A stretch of 64,000 nt of DNA from Agapanthus africanus (taxonomy: Eukaryota > Streptophyta > Magnoliopsida > Asparagales > Amaryllidaceae). Under the pieces are notes generated by a model. That model searched no databases. It saw nothing but the letters and a program-made list of their open reading frames with translations, and was not told where the DNA came from. Positions 46,574-58,038 of the stretch are shown here, in pieces (position 1 is the stretch's first letter; each line of letters starts with the position of its first letter). Location: the NCBI GenBank assembly GCA_030015575.1, contig JASDDO010000016.1:105295241-105359240 (forward strand). Reading direction: 5' to 3'. A program made the position numbers and the translations under genes.

Positions 46574-48154
46574 GTTTTACGAATTATATTTTTTATGCTG
46601 TGTTGAAACAACCCTTTTATAATACAAAATAATAAATATCAACCCGATCAAGGTATTAGTACATATAGAAATTATAATTCATAAGACAAACTGCTTTGCG
46701 CACTTCGAAATGTAATTGTACTCCATTACAAACAACAAAATTGTTTTGGTTTAATTTTGTTATCGTAAATTGTATATATGTGAAAAGAATCATTTCGAGG
46801 CTAAAATTGATTTTTTAACTCTATACATGTTTTTTATTTCAATTTAATACTTGGTAAGAAAATATAATTAGGAAAGTCGTTAGGTAAACATTTTTCGATT
46901 ACATTTAAGTTACACACACACACTCACTCTCACACGTTTGTGTATGTACATATTTGTTGATTACAACATACGACTTTTAAGCATATATGGAAAAACTTTA
47001 ATAGTGATATTTGAGTTAGAAGTCATTTCTGTGAACAAGAATTAAAATTACCAGGACTTTCATTTTCAAATTTTAATTATAAAGTGAAAAAATAATGAAT
47101 AATAATGAAATCTTAACCGAAATTAAGATAATAATAATGTTTTAAAAATATACATAAAAAACTGCATTACATGTTTGATATAAAAGCTTTTTATGAGTTT
47201 GTAAATAATTTTTCATGCAGTTTCGAGATACTGTTCCAACTGGATTATTTACTAAAATGTTTCTCTTTACTAGAAACAACTATATTTAGTAAACCTTACA
47301 TTTATTTTGAAAAAATTCTTCCAATAAAGTCTAAATATAGAAATTTAAAGTAATATTATTTATAAAGATAAAATCATGAATTATTTTTCCATGATTGCCA
47401 CAATTTCCCATACACATTGGAAATTTTCGGTTCGGCTTCGTATTCTAATTGACTATTTATTAAACAATGAAAAATCTATATTACTAATACTTTAATTTTG
47501 TATAATAGTTGATATTTATATTGTTATTAACTACGTTGTAGAATAGACTTATTAATTTTGTAAAGTTTATTATAAAAATTGTACATATTTACAATTCTAA
47601 TATATGAAATCGAGGTTAACACCCACTCTAAATTATCCATTTTTATTTAAATATTTTAGTCTGCACTATTTTTGGCTAGAATATAAATTATATTTTTAAA
47701 AATAAATATGTATTTTTAGAAAACAATGTTGTACAGCTAACAATATTTGTATAACAATCAATATTATTATCTGACCTTATTTGACAATAATATTGCATTA
47801 AAACCAACAAATAGTGCGGTTTAGTGAGTTATCTTGTAGTGTGTGTTTTGTTTATTTTTCATATTACACCAGCGTACTTCCAAAGATAAGTGAAATTTTT
47901 GAATAAAATTAGTATTAAACACATCGAAACGGAGTGATAATTAGTATTATATTAATCGGTAAGAAATTAATCATAATAAATAACCAAACAATTCTTCAGA
48001 AAGATTTATATCTTATCCTAAAATGTTTGATTGAGATTTAGGTAACTCTCATAATAATAACTAAAAAAATCCTTTTTTGCCAACATTTATAAGAATTTAT
48101 TCATTTAATTTATGCTAATTGATAACGTTATATTATATGTCTACTTTTGTTGTG

Positions 48155-48161
48155 TATAAAA
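48155..48161 (+). promoter_or_regulatory. TATA box of the unit A peptide gene
   Basis: TATAAAA, 52 bp before the ATG. It is conserved before every full gene copy (52893, 56219, 57398, 59932 and 63228, approximate positions), in the shared context GGTATAAAATGGAAAG. Confidence 0.6.
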
Positions 48162-48212
48162 TGGAAAGAAAAGTGAAATTTCAAAATAAATCAGTTTAAG
48201 ATTTCGAGAATT

Positions 48213-48440
48213 ATGGCGTATTCACACCCACTAGTCTACTATTTTCTTGTGTTGTTGATTTCATCTATACTCATCCAGTGGTCTGTAGATGCTAGGATCA
48301 CAGTACTAGATGCAGATAATGCCTTGGCGCCTGATGGATACGATAATGCTCTAAGTCAAAAAAAATTGAGCACGGGAGATATCGCTAGAGGAATTCTTAA
48401 AGGTTGGGATTATATTAGCACTCCGAAAAACATTATGTAG
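48213..48440 (+). CDS. small secreted cysteine-free peptide, array copy A
   Basis: 75 codons, and the only array copy with an uninterrupted frame. Residues 1-27 look like a signal peptide (MAYSHPLVYYFLVLLISSI..., ending SVDA). The predicted mature part begins RITVLDADNALAPDGYDNAL and ends GWDYISTPKNIM. It has no cysteines and many acidic and small residues. The TAG stop stands where units C and C' have CAG. If read through, 22 more residues follow (TFFAKFEGYVRYS...YDYYK) before TAA at 48509, so this copy may be a truncated version of a longer ancestral peptide. An AATAAA lies at 48504. I do not recognise the family. The start is chosen because it is conserved in five copies and follows the TATA box at a sensible distance. 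Confidence 0.5.
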   Translation: MAYSHPLVYYFLVLLISSILIQWSVDARITVLDADNALAPDGYDNALSQKKLSTGDIARGILKGWDYISTPKNIM

Positions 48441-48667
48441 ACATTTTTCGCTAAATTCGAAGGCTATGTTCGATATTCGTTGTTTATTTTGTATGATTAT
48501 TATAAATAAATATTATCATCGAGTCGTTTTTTTATCTCAGTATTCAGCTTCTTATTGATTTATATATTAACCATATATTTATTCAAGTATTATGTTTTGC
48601 CGTCTAGCCATTTTTCAACAGAAAAATATGAAAGTGTCTACTAGAAAAATGATATAAAATTCCAAAT

Positions 48668-48796
48668 TTATGTATAAACACAAAGAAAATGAGTATAAAA
48701 GTCAATCAAAAATGGAAAGAATAGAAAATGACTGCAGATAAGAGTTAAGAATGACGAAAAAACCCCAGTCGTCATATACAACTTGGATTCACCCAT
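48668..48796 (-). CDS. convergent hydrophobic mini-ORF at the A/B boundary
   Basis: 42 codons on the opposite strand: MGESKLYMTTGVFSSFLTL followed by a Phe/Leu-rich segment, ending near a TAA. Equivalent frames are at 54112-54240 and 57910-58038. It is frameshifted at 61146-61283 and broken after MGESKLYMTTGAF in units A and A''. It runs toward the 3' end of the peptide gene. It may be a second small gene, an exon relic or chance. No family recognised. Confidence 0.2.
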   Translation of the reverse strand: MGESKLYMTTGVFSSFLTLICSHFLFFPFLIDFYTHFLCVYT

Positions 48797-48866
48797 AAAA
48801 ATGTGTATGCCTCTTTTCTTCACTAATTTAAAAGCCAGAAAATCCAACTCTAGAAAGTTTTACAAT

Positions 48867-51074
48867 TGTAGGATTCTTAGGCACACACATGAGGTTCCAC
48901 AACAGATCAAACATGCCAAAATCAAATTTTTTTATCAAGTGCAAAGTAACCCTAAGCAAGATCGTAACTAGAGGTAAGGCGAAACATGCAAGTTAACAAC
49001 TTTGCTATAAAGTGAAAGTGACTACAACCTTTGTAGATCCTGTCCTCCACCTCTCTAGCTCCGTGATGACGTCCCTCCGCTGCGATCATCGGATCCCGGA
49101 CTCTAGCGATGGTTTCGTCGAAGAAATGATCGGGCTAGGTCGTCGACTTCGATGCCGAAGATGATCTACGTCGAGGCAACTCAAGATCAAGCTCCACCTT
49201 CACCAAGTCATGAAACTTGTGAAGAAAACACCCTATACTACATGGAAAGTGGTAGAGGATGAAGAAATAGGAAGTGGGTTCACTTTGGATTTGGATTTCT
49301 CACTCTTTTGATCATGGCACCATTGAAGGTAGCATGGTTTCTTCTTCTTGAAGAAGAAGAAGAAGAAAAGAATATGATAAGCATAATAAAATCAATTGAT
49401 TAATAATAATAAATCAAGTGATCTTATCATAATGCAACCTTGGGTTAGTTTAACAAGTGTAGAGACTAAACTAGGGTTTAGGTGAATGGTTAGGTTTAGA
49501 AAAGAAACAAAATGGTCAAAGCTTCATGAAGCTTCAAAATAAATCCAAAGAAAGCCACCATTTCATTTCAAATCCAAAATGAATAAATGAATAAATAAAT
49601 AAAACAAACCCTAACCATTAACCTAATCATAGTTTAAAGCATACACACACCCAAGTTTGCATGTATCATCAAACATGATACAAACTAGTACACAAACATA
49701 TATCATATATACAATGTGCACAATCAAGTGAGAAAATCCATCTTAAGTGAACAAATACTAGTTAATGTAAAGTAATATATCAAATATATAATTATACATC
49801 AAATCATTAAATCAACACTTGATTTAATGATCCGGTCATATCGCATATAACCGACTAATATCAAGTGTATCAATGTATCGAATCAACACTTGATTCGGTA
49901 ACCCGGCTATATCATATATAACCGTCCAATGATACAAATCGCGAGAATGGAATACAGTATCACATACTGGTATTATTCTCGGTCCCGCACATATCTCATA
50001 TGCGCTCCTATTTCGTTTCGCTTGAGCCAGGAAACCTCTGTGTAGGACTCTAAAGACTCGTCAATACGCCGGCAGCAGGTGATGATCATATCAAACACCC
50101 ACAAGCCGCAAGCGGTTTGCTAAACGTAACGGCCACCCGGGTATTGAGCGATCAGAAGATCAACGAGCAAGCCCGCTCACACTCCTGTGAATCCAACCAG
50201 TAACACTTACCGTACAGTCCAGTCTGTTCGTCTGATATGTCGCATATCTCGCCTAGGGGTGGTAAACGTCAGACCCCAGTAGCTCGATAAGTCATGCCGA
50301 TATAAGGTCCATAACATAGCGTGAAACTACTGATAACTCTTACCAGTAAATCACTGCAACCCTGGCCAGGGATTTCCAGTTATGGCCAGTCGAGCATAGC
50401 GCAACATCAACCCCCAATACCGGGAGAGACAAATCCTCTCCTATCGCTCATTGCCTCCATGTGAATCGGGACTGTACCCAAAAACCACCTGTTTGCATAA
50501 CTCAGTAGAGCCGTGGTAGAGTGGAAATCAAAGCACAGTGGGAGACACACAAGACTCTATGACGATCTCGGGTCAACAGACTAAGTTGTACCAGTGTCAC
50601 CAGAGAACTGCCATCTGACGTGAGGTATAATACCATCTGGGAGTTCTCGGCGAGTCCGTTCAGTGTACCCAGTCATCACTGAGCACCCGCATACCATCTC
50701 TGATGTCAAACACCAATGGATATGGGATCATCCATCGCACATCACATGGATCGAGAAGATATACGCTAGTCTACTCTGGAATATCGATGCCCCGTCTCGA
50801 CATTCCCACGACTAGGAACAATGAAAGATGTACTCATTGACTACCCAGGCCCCACTAGTACGATCTGCATCATAGTCCAGGAAGTCGAGCACACATCTTA
50901 AGGGCTTTATCAACATGCAACAGAGAGACAGAAAGTATACATGTTAAGATAAAAAGCAACCAGATAGCGTACTATCATGTCGAGCAAGAAAGTCCTATCT
51001 ATATATGTCCCAGTATCCACTACAATATACATCCAATGTACAGTAATGCCTCTAGGGCATACATATAACTAACA
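48867..51074 (-). mobile_element. solo LTR of a Ty1/copia element
   Basis: Minus strand begins TGTTAGTTATATGTATGCCC and ends ...AATCCTACA. It is 2208 bp, flanked by acaat at 48862-48866 and 51075-51079. It resembles the A and B LTRs (start, and the conserved stretch around 50470-50560 containing AAAAACCACCTGTTTGCATA). Unit B' has the empty site at 58104-58108. No internal element sequence is attached, so it arose by LTR-LTR recombination. No gene in it. Confidence 0.9.
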
Positions 51075-52950
51075 ACAATAACAATCAATATCAAGTTATT
51101 TGGTACAATAAGTCAATAAAAATGCATACAAATCAAGTATTTTAAATAAACTTTTAAGAAATAATTCTAAGAAATTCAGAGTTAATATATTTTTAACAGT
51201 AAATGAATTGTTATAGAATTTTTTTCCCCTAAAACATTTTTAAAAATTAATTAGAACTATCAAATTATTTAAAAATTCATTGGAGAAACTTGCAATAAGC
51301 TTGCATTGACTTATATATGTTCAGTTTTACGAACTAAATTTTTTATGTTGTGTTGAAACAACCATTTTATAATACAAAATAATAAATATCAAACTGAACA
51401 AGATATTAGTACATATAGAAAATATAATTCATAAGACTAACAACCTTACGCCCTGTTAAATGTAATTGGATTCCATTATAGAGAACAAAAATTGTTTAGG
51501 TAAAATTTTGTTATCGTAAATCATATATACGAGAAGAAGAATCATTTCGAGGCAAAAATTGATTTTTGAAGTCTATACATGTTTTTTTTTACTTGCCAAA
51601 AATATAATTAAGAAAGTCATTAGGTAAACATTTTTCGATTACATTTAAGTTACACACACACTCACACGTTTGTGCATGTGCATATTTGTTGATTACAACA
51701 TACGACTTTTAAGCATATATGAAAAATCTTTAATAGTGATATTTGAGTTAGAAGTCATTTCTGTGAACAGGAATTAAAATTACTAGTACTTCCATTTCCA
51801 AATTGTAATTATAAAGTGAAAAAATAATGAATAATAATTAAATGTTAACTGAAATTAAGATAATAATAATGTTTAGAAAATAAATTTCAAAAATGCATTA
51901 CAAGTTTCATATAAAAACTTTTTATGAGTTTATAAATAGTTTTTCATACAGTTTCAAGATACTGTTCCAACTGGATTATTTACCAAAATGTTTTTCTCTT
52001 TAGTAGAAACAACTATATTTACTAAAACTTACATTTAATTTAAAAAAAATCATCCGATGAAGTCTAAATATGGAAATTTAATGTAATATTATATATAAAG
52101 ATAAAATCATGAATTATTTTTCCTTGATTGCCTCAATTTCCCTTACACATTAGAAATTTTCGGTTTGGATTTGTATTCTAATAGATTATTTATTAAACAA
52201 TGAAAAATCTAAAATTATTAATACTTTAATTTTGTGTAACGGTTGATATTTATATTTTTATTAACTACGTTGTAGAATAGACTTATTAATTTTCTAAGGT
52301 TAATTATAAAAACTGTATGTATTTACAATTCTAATATATGAATTCGAGGTTAACACCCACTCTAGATTATCCATTTTTATTTAAATATTTTTTATTCTTC
52401 ATAACTTTTGGCTTGACTGTAAATTATATTTTTAAAAATAAATATGTATTTTTAAAAAACAATGTTGTGCAACTAACATTATTTGTATAGCAATTGAGAT
52501 TATTATCTAACTTTATTTGACAATAATATTGTATTAGAACCAACAAATAGTGCAGTTTAGTGAGTTATCTTGTAGTGTGACTTTTGGTTATTTTTCATAT
52601 TACACCAGTGTACTTCCAAAAATAAGTGTAGATTTTCGAATGAAATTAGTATTAAACACGCTAAACGGAGTGATAATTAGTATTATATTAATCGGTAAGC
52701 AATTAAATATAATAAATAACCAAACAATTCTTCAGAAAGATTTATCTCTTATCCTGAAATGTTTGATAGTGATTTAGGTCACTCTTACAATAATAAGTAA
52801 AAAAAAGTTATTTTACACCGAAATTTATAGGAATTTATTCATTTAATTTAAGCTAATTGATAACGTTATGTTATATCTCTACTTTTGTTGGGTATAAAAT
52901 GGAAAGAAAAGGGAAATTTCAAAGTAAATCTATTTAAGAGTTCGAGAATT

Positions 52951-53187
52951 ATGGCATACTCACACCTATTAGCCTACTATCTTCTTGCGTTGTTGATTTC
53001 ATCTATACACATCCAGTGGTCTGTAGATACTAGAATCACAGTATTGAACACAGATATGGCCTTTGCACCCAATGGATACGACAATTCTCTGAGTCAAAAA
53101 ATTGAGCGTGGTAGATATTGCAAGAGAATTCTTGTTCATCACGTAAAATTACATTTCAATACCGCTTATTTGTTATCATTTTTGTGA
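52951..53187 (+). pseudogene. peptide gene copy B1, frameshifted
   Basis: It starts MAYSHLLAYYLLALLISSIH with an intact signal peptide. The mature part begins RITVLNTDMAFAPNGYDNSL, then shifts frame at a shortened A-run (SQKIERGRYCKR) and reads into the spacer, ending HFNTAYLLSFL. The same shift is in B1' (59992), so it predates duplication of the B unit. The original C-terminal half is missing. Confidence 0.5.
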
Positions 53188-53680
53188 TATATCGGTACTA
53201 TTAAGCAGTGTCTGCTCAATAAGTATAGGATATAGGTATTCATGACAAAGCACTGTAAACACACTCAAATTGAACGGATATGACATTTGTGAGCCGACAA
53301 TGCAACCGGAACGGAGAACCGATCATTATTCAAGAAGATTTTGCAACAAGACATGTGTGGATAACTTTGTATTTAAATTGGTCCAACATGATTTTTTCAA
53401 GTGAGAACACAATAATATGGTGCATGAACCAACCATGAGTCATGTGTGAACTCAAGTGCACAAGTGGGCAAGTGGTGTTGCAAGTGGGCATGTAATGAGT
53501 TACTTGGAAAGTTGTGATGTGATGATTTTGAAGCTTGAATTTTCCCTCCAAACTTCCTGATATCACCCTGATGACAATTAGAAGAAATAACAAAGCCAAA
53601 GAGATGATGGATATGACATGAGATCACCACAAGAACACGGGCCTCACCACTCAAGCTTTGGCCGCAAATTTATCCTAACC
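53131..53680. other. 550-bp spacer between B1 and B2
   Basis: Present only in B and B' (60172-60723). It splits what look like a 5' gene part and a 3' gene part. It contains short direct repeats (GTGCACAAGTGGGCAAGTGG followed by TGCAAGTGGGCATGT) and overlapping minus-strand frames of 85-89 codons, kept in both units but without a recognisable domain. Confidence 0.4.
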
Positions 53681-53953
53681 CACTATCTTCTTGTATTGTT
53701 TATTTCATCTATACTCATCCAATAGTCAGTAGATACTAGTATCACAGTACTGGACGCGGATATGGCCTTGGCATCCGATGGATAAAACAATGCTCTAAGT
53801 CTACAAAAATTGAGAGCGGGAGATATTGCTAGAGGAATTCTTGAAGGGTGGAAATATATTAGGACTCCTAAAATCTTTGTGTAGACATTTTATACTAAAT
53901 TCGAAGGCTATGTTCGATGTGCGTTGTTTATTTTGTATGATTATTATAAATAA
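53681..53953 (+). pseudogene. peptide gene copy B2, lacks its start
   Basis: It begins at the YYLLVLFISSIL part of the signal peptide. Stops occur at the Trp in the signal-peptide end (TGG to TAG), after ASDG, and at the CAG-to-TAG position near the C-terminus. The tail KFEGYVRCALFILYDYYK is as in A. Not functional. Confidence 0.6.
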
Positions 53954-54111
53954 ATATTATTGTTGAGTCATTTTCTGTCTAAGTTTTCATTTTCTTATTG
54001 ATTTATATTTAGCCTTGTATTTATTCAAGTATTATGATTTGCCGTCAAGCCATATTTTCAACAGAAAAAATATTGAAGTGTCAAATAGAAAATTGATATA
54101 AAATTACAAAT

Positions 54112-54240
54112 TTATGTATAAATACAAAGAAAATGAGTACAAAAGTCCAGCAAAAATGGAAAGAATAGAAAAAGACTCCAGATAAGAGTTAAGAATGACG
54201 AAAAAACCCCAGTCGTCATATACAACTTGGATTCACCCAT
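54112..54240 (-). CDS. convergent hydrophobic mini-ORF at the B/C boundary
   Basis: 42 codons, equivalent to 48668-48796, with a hydrophobic core (SLFLFFPFLLDF). Conservation may only reflect recent duplication. Confidence 0.2.
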   Translation of the reverse strand: MGESKLYMTTGVFSSFLTLIWSLFLFFPFLLDFCTHFLCIYT

Positions 54241-54534
54241 AAAAATGTGTATGCCTCTTTTCTTCTCTAATTTAAATGCCAGAAAATCCAACTCTAGAAA
54301 GTTTAACAATAACAATCAATATCAAGTTATTTGGTGCAATAAGTCAATAAAAATGCATACAAATTATGTTTTTAAACTAAACTTACGAAATAATTCTAAG
54401 AAATCCAGAGTTAATATATTTTTAATAGTAAATGCATTGTTATAGAATTTTTCTCCTAAAACAGTTTTAAAAATTAATTAAAACTGTCAAATTATTTAAA
54501 AATTCAGTCGAGAAACTTGCAATCTGCTTGCACA

Positions 54535-54542
54535 CGCGCGCG

Positions 54543-54589
<47 letters not shown>

Positions 54590-54590
54590 T
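54535..54590. repeat. (CG)n(CA)n(TA)n composite microsatellite
   Basis: Eight CG, about 12 CA and about 7 TA dinucleotides in series, all alternating purine-pyrimidine. C' has a shorter, interrupted form at 61573-61613. Confidence 0.95.
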
Positions 54591-55155
54591 CAGTTTTACG
54601 AAATATATATTTTTTTATGCTTTGTTGAAACAACCATTTTATAATACAAAATAATAAATATCAAACCAAACAAGGTATTAGTACATATATAAATTATAAT
54701 TCATAAGACTAAGAGCCTTGCACACTGTTAAATGTAATTGGATTCCATTACAAACAAAAAAAATTGTTTTGGTTAAATTTTGTTATTGTAAATCATATAT
54801 ACGAGATGTAGAATCATTTCGAGGCAAAAATGGTTTTTTAACTCTATACATGTTTTTTTATTTCAATTTAATACTTGCTAAAAAATATAATTAATAACGT
54901 CGTTAGGTAAACATTTTCGATTACATTTAATTTATACTCTCTCTCTCACTCACACACACACACTATTTGTATATGTGCATATTTGTTGATTACAACATAC
55001 GAATTTTAACCATATATGAAAAACTTTAATAGTGATATTTGAGTCAGAACTCATTTCTGTGAACAAGAATTAAAATTACCTTTGCTTTCATTTTCAAACT
55101 GTAATTATAAAGTGAAAAAATAATGAATAATAAGTTAACTCAAATTAAGATAATA

Positions 55156-55162
<7 letters not shown>

Positions 55163-55218
<56 letters not shown>
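55163..55218. repeat. (TA)n microsatellite, unit C
   Basis: About 27 TA units; the homologous (TA)n in C' is at 62184-62228. A and B have no repeat at this spot. Confidence 0.95.
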
Positions 55219-55223
<5 letters not shown>

Positions 55224-56277
55224 CATTACATGTTTGATATAAAAGCTTTTTATGAGTTTGTAAATAATTTTTCATACAGTTTCGAGTTGCAGTTCTACTT
55301 GGATTATTTACCAAATTGTTTTTCTCTTTGGTAGAAACAACTATATTTACTAAACCTTACATTTAATTAAAAAATTCTTCCGATGAAGTCTAAATATGGA
55401 AATTTAAAGTAATGTTATTTATAAAGATAAATTCAAGAATTATTTTTCCTTGATTTCCATAATTTCCCATACACATTGGAAATTTTCGGTTCAGCTTTGT
55501 ATTCTAATAGATTATTCATTAAACAATGAAAAATCTAAATTATTAATACCTTAATTTTGTATAATAGTTGATCTTTATATTGTAATTAACTACGTTGTAG
55601 AATAGACATATTAATTTTGTAAAGTTAATTATAAAAATTGTACATAATTACAATTTTAATATATGAATTCGAGGTTAACACCCACTCTAAATTATCCATT
55701 TTAATTTTAATATTTTTTTATTCTGGATAATTTTTGGCTAAACTGTAAATTATATTTTTGAGAATAAATATGTATTTTTATAAAACAATGTTGTGCAACT
55801 AACATTTTTTGTATAGCTACCGATATTATTATCTGTCTTTATTTGACGATAATATTGCATTCGAACCAATAAACATTGTGGTTTAATGAGTTATCTTGTA
55901 GTGTGACATTTGGTTATTTTTCATATTACGCCAGCGTACTTCGAAAAATAAGTGAAGATTTTCGAATAAAATTAGTATTAAACACGTCTAAACGGATTGA
56001 TAATTAATATTATATTAATCGGCAAGCAATTAATTATAATAAATAACCAAATAATTCATCAGAAAGTTTTATTTCTTATCCTAAAACGTTTGATAGAGAT
56101 TTAGGTAACTCTCACAATAATAAGTAATAAAAATTTATTTTATGCCAAAATTTATAAGAATTTATTCATTTAATTTAATCTAATTGATAACGTTATATTA
56201 AATGTCTACTATTGTTGGGTATAAAATGATAAGTAAAGTGAAATTTCAAAGTAAATATGTTTAAGAGATCGGGAATT

Positions 56278-56580
56278 ATGGCGTACTCACACCCACTACC
56301 CTACTATTTTCTTGCGTTGTTGATTTAATCTATACTCATCCAGTGGTCCGTAGATGCTAGGATCACAGTACAGGACACAGATATGGCTTTGGTGCCCGAT
56401 GGATACGACAATACTCTAAGTCAACAAAAATTGAGCGCGGGAGATATGGCAAGAGGAATCTTTGATGGTTGGAAATATATTAGCACTCCTAAAAACATTA
56501 TGCAGACATTTTCAGCTAAATTCGAAGGCTATGTTCGATTTTTATTTTGTATGATTGTTATAAATAAATATTATTGTTGA
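56278..56580 (+). pseudogene. peptide gene copy C, stop in signal peptide
   Basis: It starts MAYSHPLPYYFLALLI, then TAA where the other copies have TCA. Beyond it the frame is open to 56580: RITVQDTDMALVPDGYDN...GWKYISTPKNIMQTFSAKFEGYVR, with CAG (Gln) at the position that is TAG in A. C' shares the TAA. An ATG at 56383 would give a 65-residue product without a signal peptide, which is probably not the native form. Confidence 0.55.
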
Positions 56581-56711
56581 GTCATTTTTTATCTCAGTTT
56601 TTAGCTTTATATTTAGCCTTATATTTATTCAAGTATTATGTTTTGCTGTCTAGCCATTTTTTCAAAATAAAAAATATGAAAGTGTCTATTAGAAAAATGA
56701 TATAAAATTAC

Positions 56712-57946
56712 AATGAAAAATCTATATTATTAATACTTTAATTTTGTATAATAGTTGATATTTATATTGTTATTAACTACGTTGTAGAATAGACTTATTA
56801 ATTTTGTATTGTTTATTATAAAACTGTACATATTTACAATTCTAATATATGAATTCGATGTTAACACCCACTCTAAATTATCCATTTTTATTTAAATATT
56901 TTAGTCTGCACAATTTTAGGCTATATTATAAATTATATTTTTAAAATAAATATGTATTTTTCGAAAACAATGTTGTACAGCTAACATTATTTTTATAACA
57001 ACTAATATTATTATCTGACCTTATTTGACAATAATATTGCATTAAAACCAACAAATAGTGTGGTTTAGTGAGTTATCTTGTAGTGTGAGTTTTGTTTATT
57101 TTTCATATTACACCAGCGTACTTTCAAAGATAAGTGAAATTTTTTGAATAAAATTAGTATTAAACACATCGAAATGGAGTGATAATTAGTATTATATTAA
57201 TCAGTAAGCAATTAATCATAATAAATAACCAAACAATTCTTCAGAAAGATTTATATCTTATCCTAAAACGTTTGATAGAGATTTAGGTAACTCTCACAAT
57301 AATAAGTAAAAAAAAAATTTATGCCAAAATTTATAAGAATTTATTCATTTAATTTATGCTAATTGATAACGTTATATTATATGTCTACTTTCATTGTGTA
57401 TAAAATGGAAAGAAAAGTGAAATTTCAAAATAAATCAGATTAAGATTTCGAGAATTATGGCGTATTCACACCCACTAACCTACCATTTTCTTGTGTTGTT
57501 GATTTCATCTATACTTATCCAGTGATCTGTAGATGCTAGGATCACAGTAATAGATGCAGATAATGCCTTGGCGCCTGATGGATACGACAATGCTCTAAGT
57601 CAAAAAAAATTGAGCGCGGGAGATATCTGTAGCGGAATTCTTAAAGGTTGGGATTATATTACCACTCCGAAAAACATTATGTAGACATTTTTCGCTAAAT
57701 TCGAAGGCTATGTTCGATGTTCGTTGTTTATTTTGAATGATTATTATAAATAAATATTATCATCGAGTCGTTTTTATATTTCAGTATTCAGCTCGTATTG
57801 ATTTATATATTAACCTTATATTTATTCAAGTATTATGTTTTGCCTTCTAGCCATTTTCAACAGAAAAAATATGAAAGTGTCTACTAGAAAAAGATATAAA
57901 ATTCCAAATTTATGTATAAACACAAAGAAAATGAGTATAAAAGTCA
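56712..57946. repeat. tandem array unit A', 5' truncated
   Basis: It matches the last 1.2 kb of unit A from about 47466. The first 1.4 kb is missing. The junction from C shows short shared sequence (acaa), typical of end joining. Confidence 0.85.
57457..57684 (+). pseudogene. peptide gene copy A', stop in signal peptide
   Basis: Closest to copy A. The Trp near the end of the signal peptide is TGA (57526-57528). The mature part reads RITVIDADNALAPDGYDNAL...GWDYITTPKNIM and ends at the same TAG as A, then the tail TFFAKFEGYVRCS. Two residues differ in GDICSGI against GDIARGI. Confidence 0.6.
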
Positions 57947-58038
57947 ATCAAAAATGGAAATAATAGAAAAGGACTGCAGATAAGAGTTAAGAATGACGAA
58001 AAAACCCCAGTCGTCATATACAACTTGGATTCACCCAT
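57910..58038 (-). CDS. convergent hydrophobic mini-ORF at the A'/B' boundary
   Basis: 42 codons, equivalent to 48668-48796 (MGESKLYMTTGVF, then a Phe/Leu-rich core). Function unknown. Confidence 0.2.
   Translation of the reverse strand: MGESKLYMTTGVFSSFLTLICSPFLLFPFLIDFYTHFLCVYT

Larger units (their letters stand above)
46087..48711. repeat. tandem array unit A
   Basis: The first unit starts at AAAAATGGAGAGAATAGAAA, which recurs at 63761 as the start of A''. Contents: CCAGTCGTCATATACAACTT (46146), a long (TA)n at 46491-46571, about 1.5 kb of AT-rich DNA shared by all units, a TATA box and the peptide gene at 48213. Confidence 0.85.
48712..54150. repeat. tandem array unit B, with solo-LTR insertion
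   Basis: It is homologous to B' (57947-61190). Without the solo LTR it would be about 3.2 kb. It differs from A and C by carrying two partial peptide genes separated by a 550-bp spacer. Confidence 0.85.
54151..56711. repeat. tandem array unit C
   Basis: Homologous to C' (61191-63760). It has the mixed CG/CA/TA microsatellite at 54535-54590, a second (TA)n at 55163-55218, and a peptide gene at 56278. It ends abruptly at a junction with A'. Confidence 0.85.

Noticed and set aside
53330..53654. Minus-strand frames of 85-89 codons, also at 60412-60697
   Set aside because: No domain, no splice or promoter support; retention between two recently duplicated units is expected without selection.
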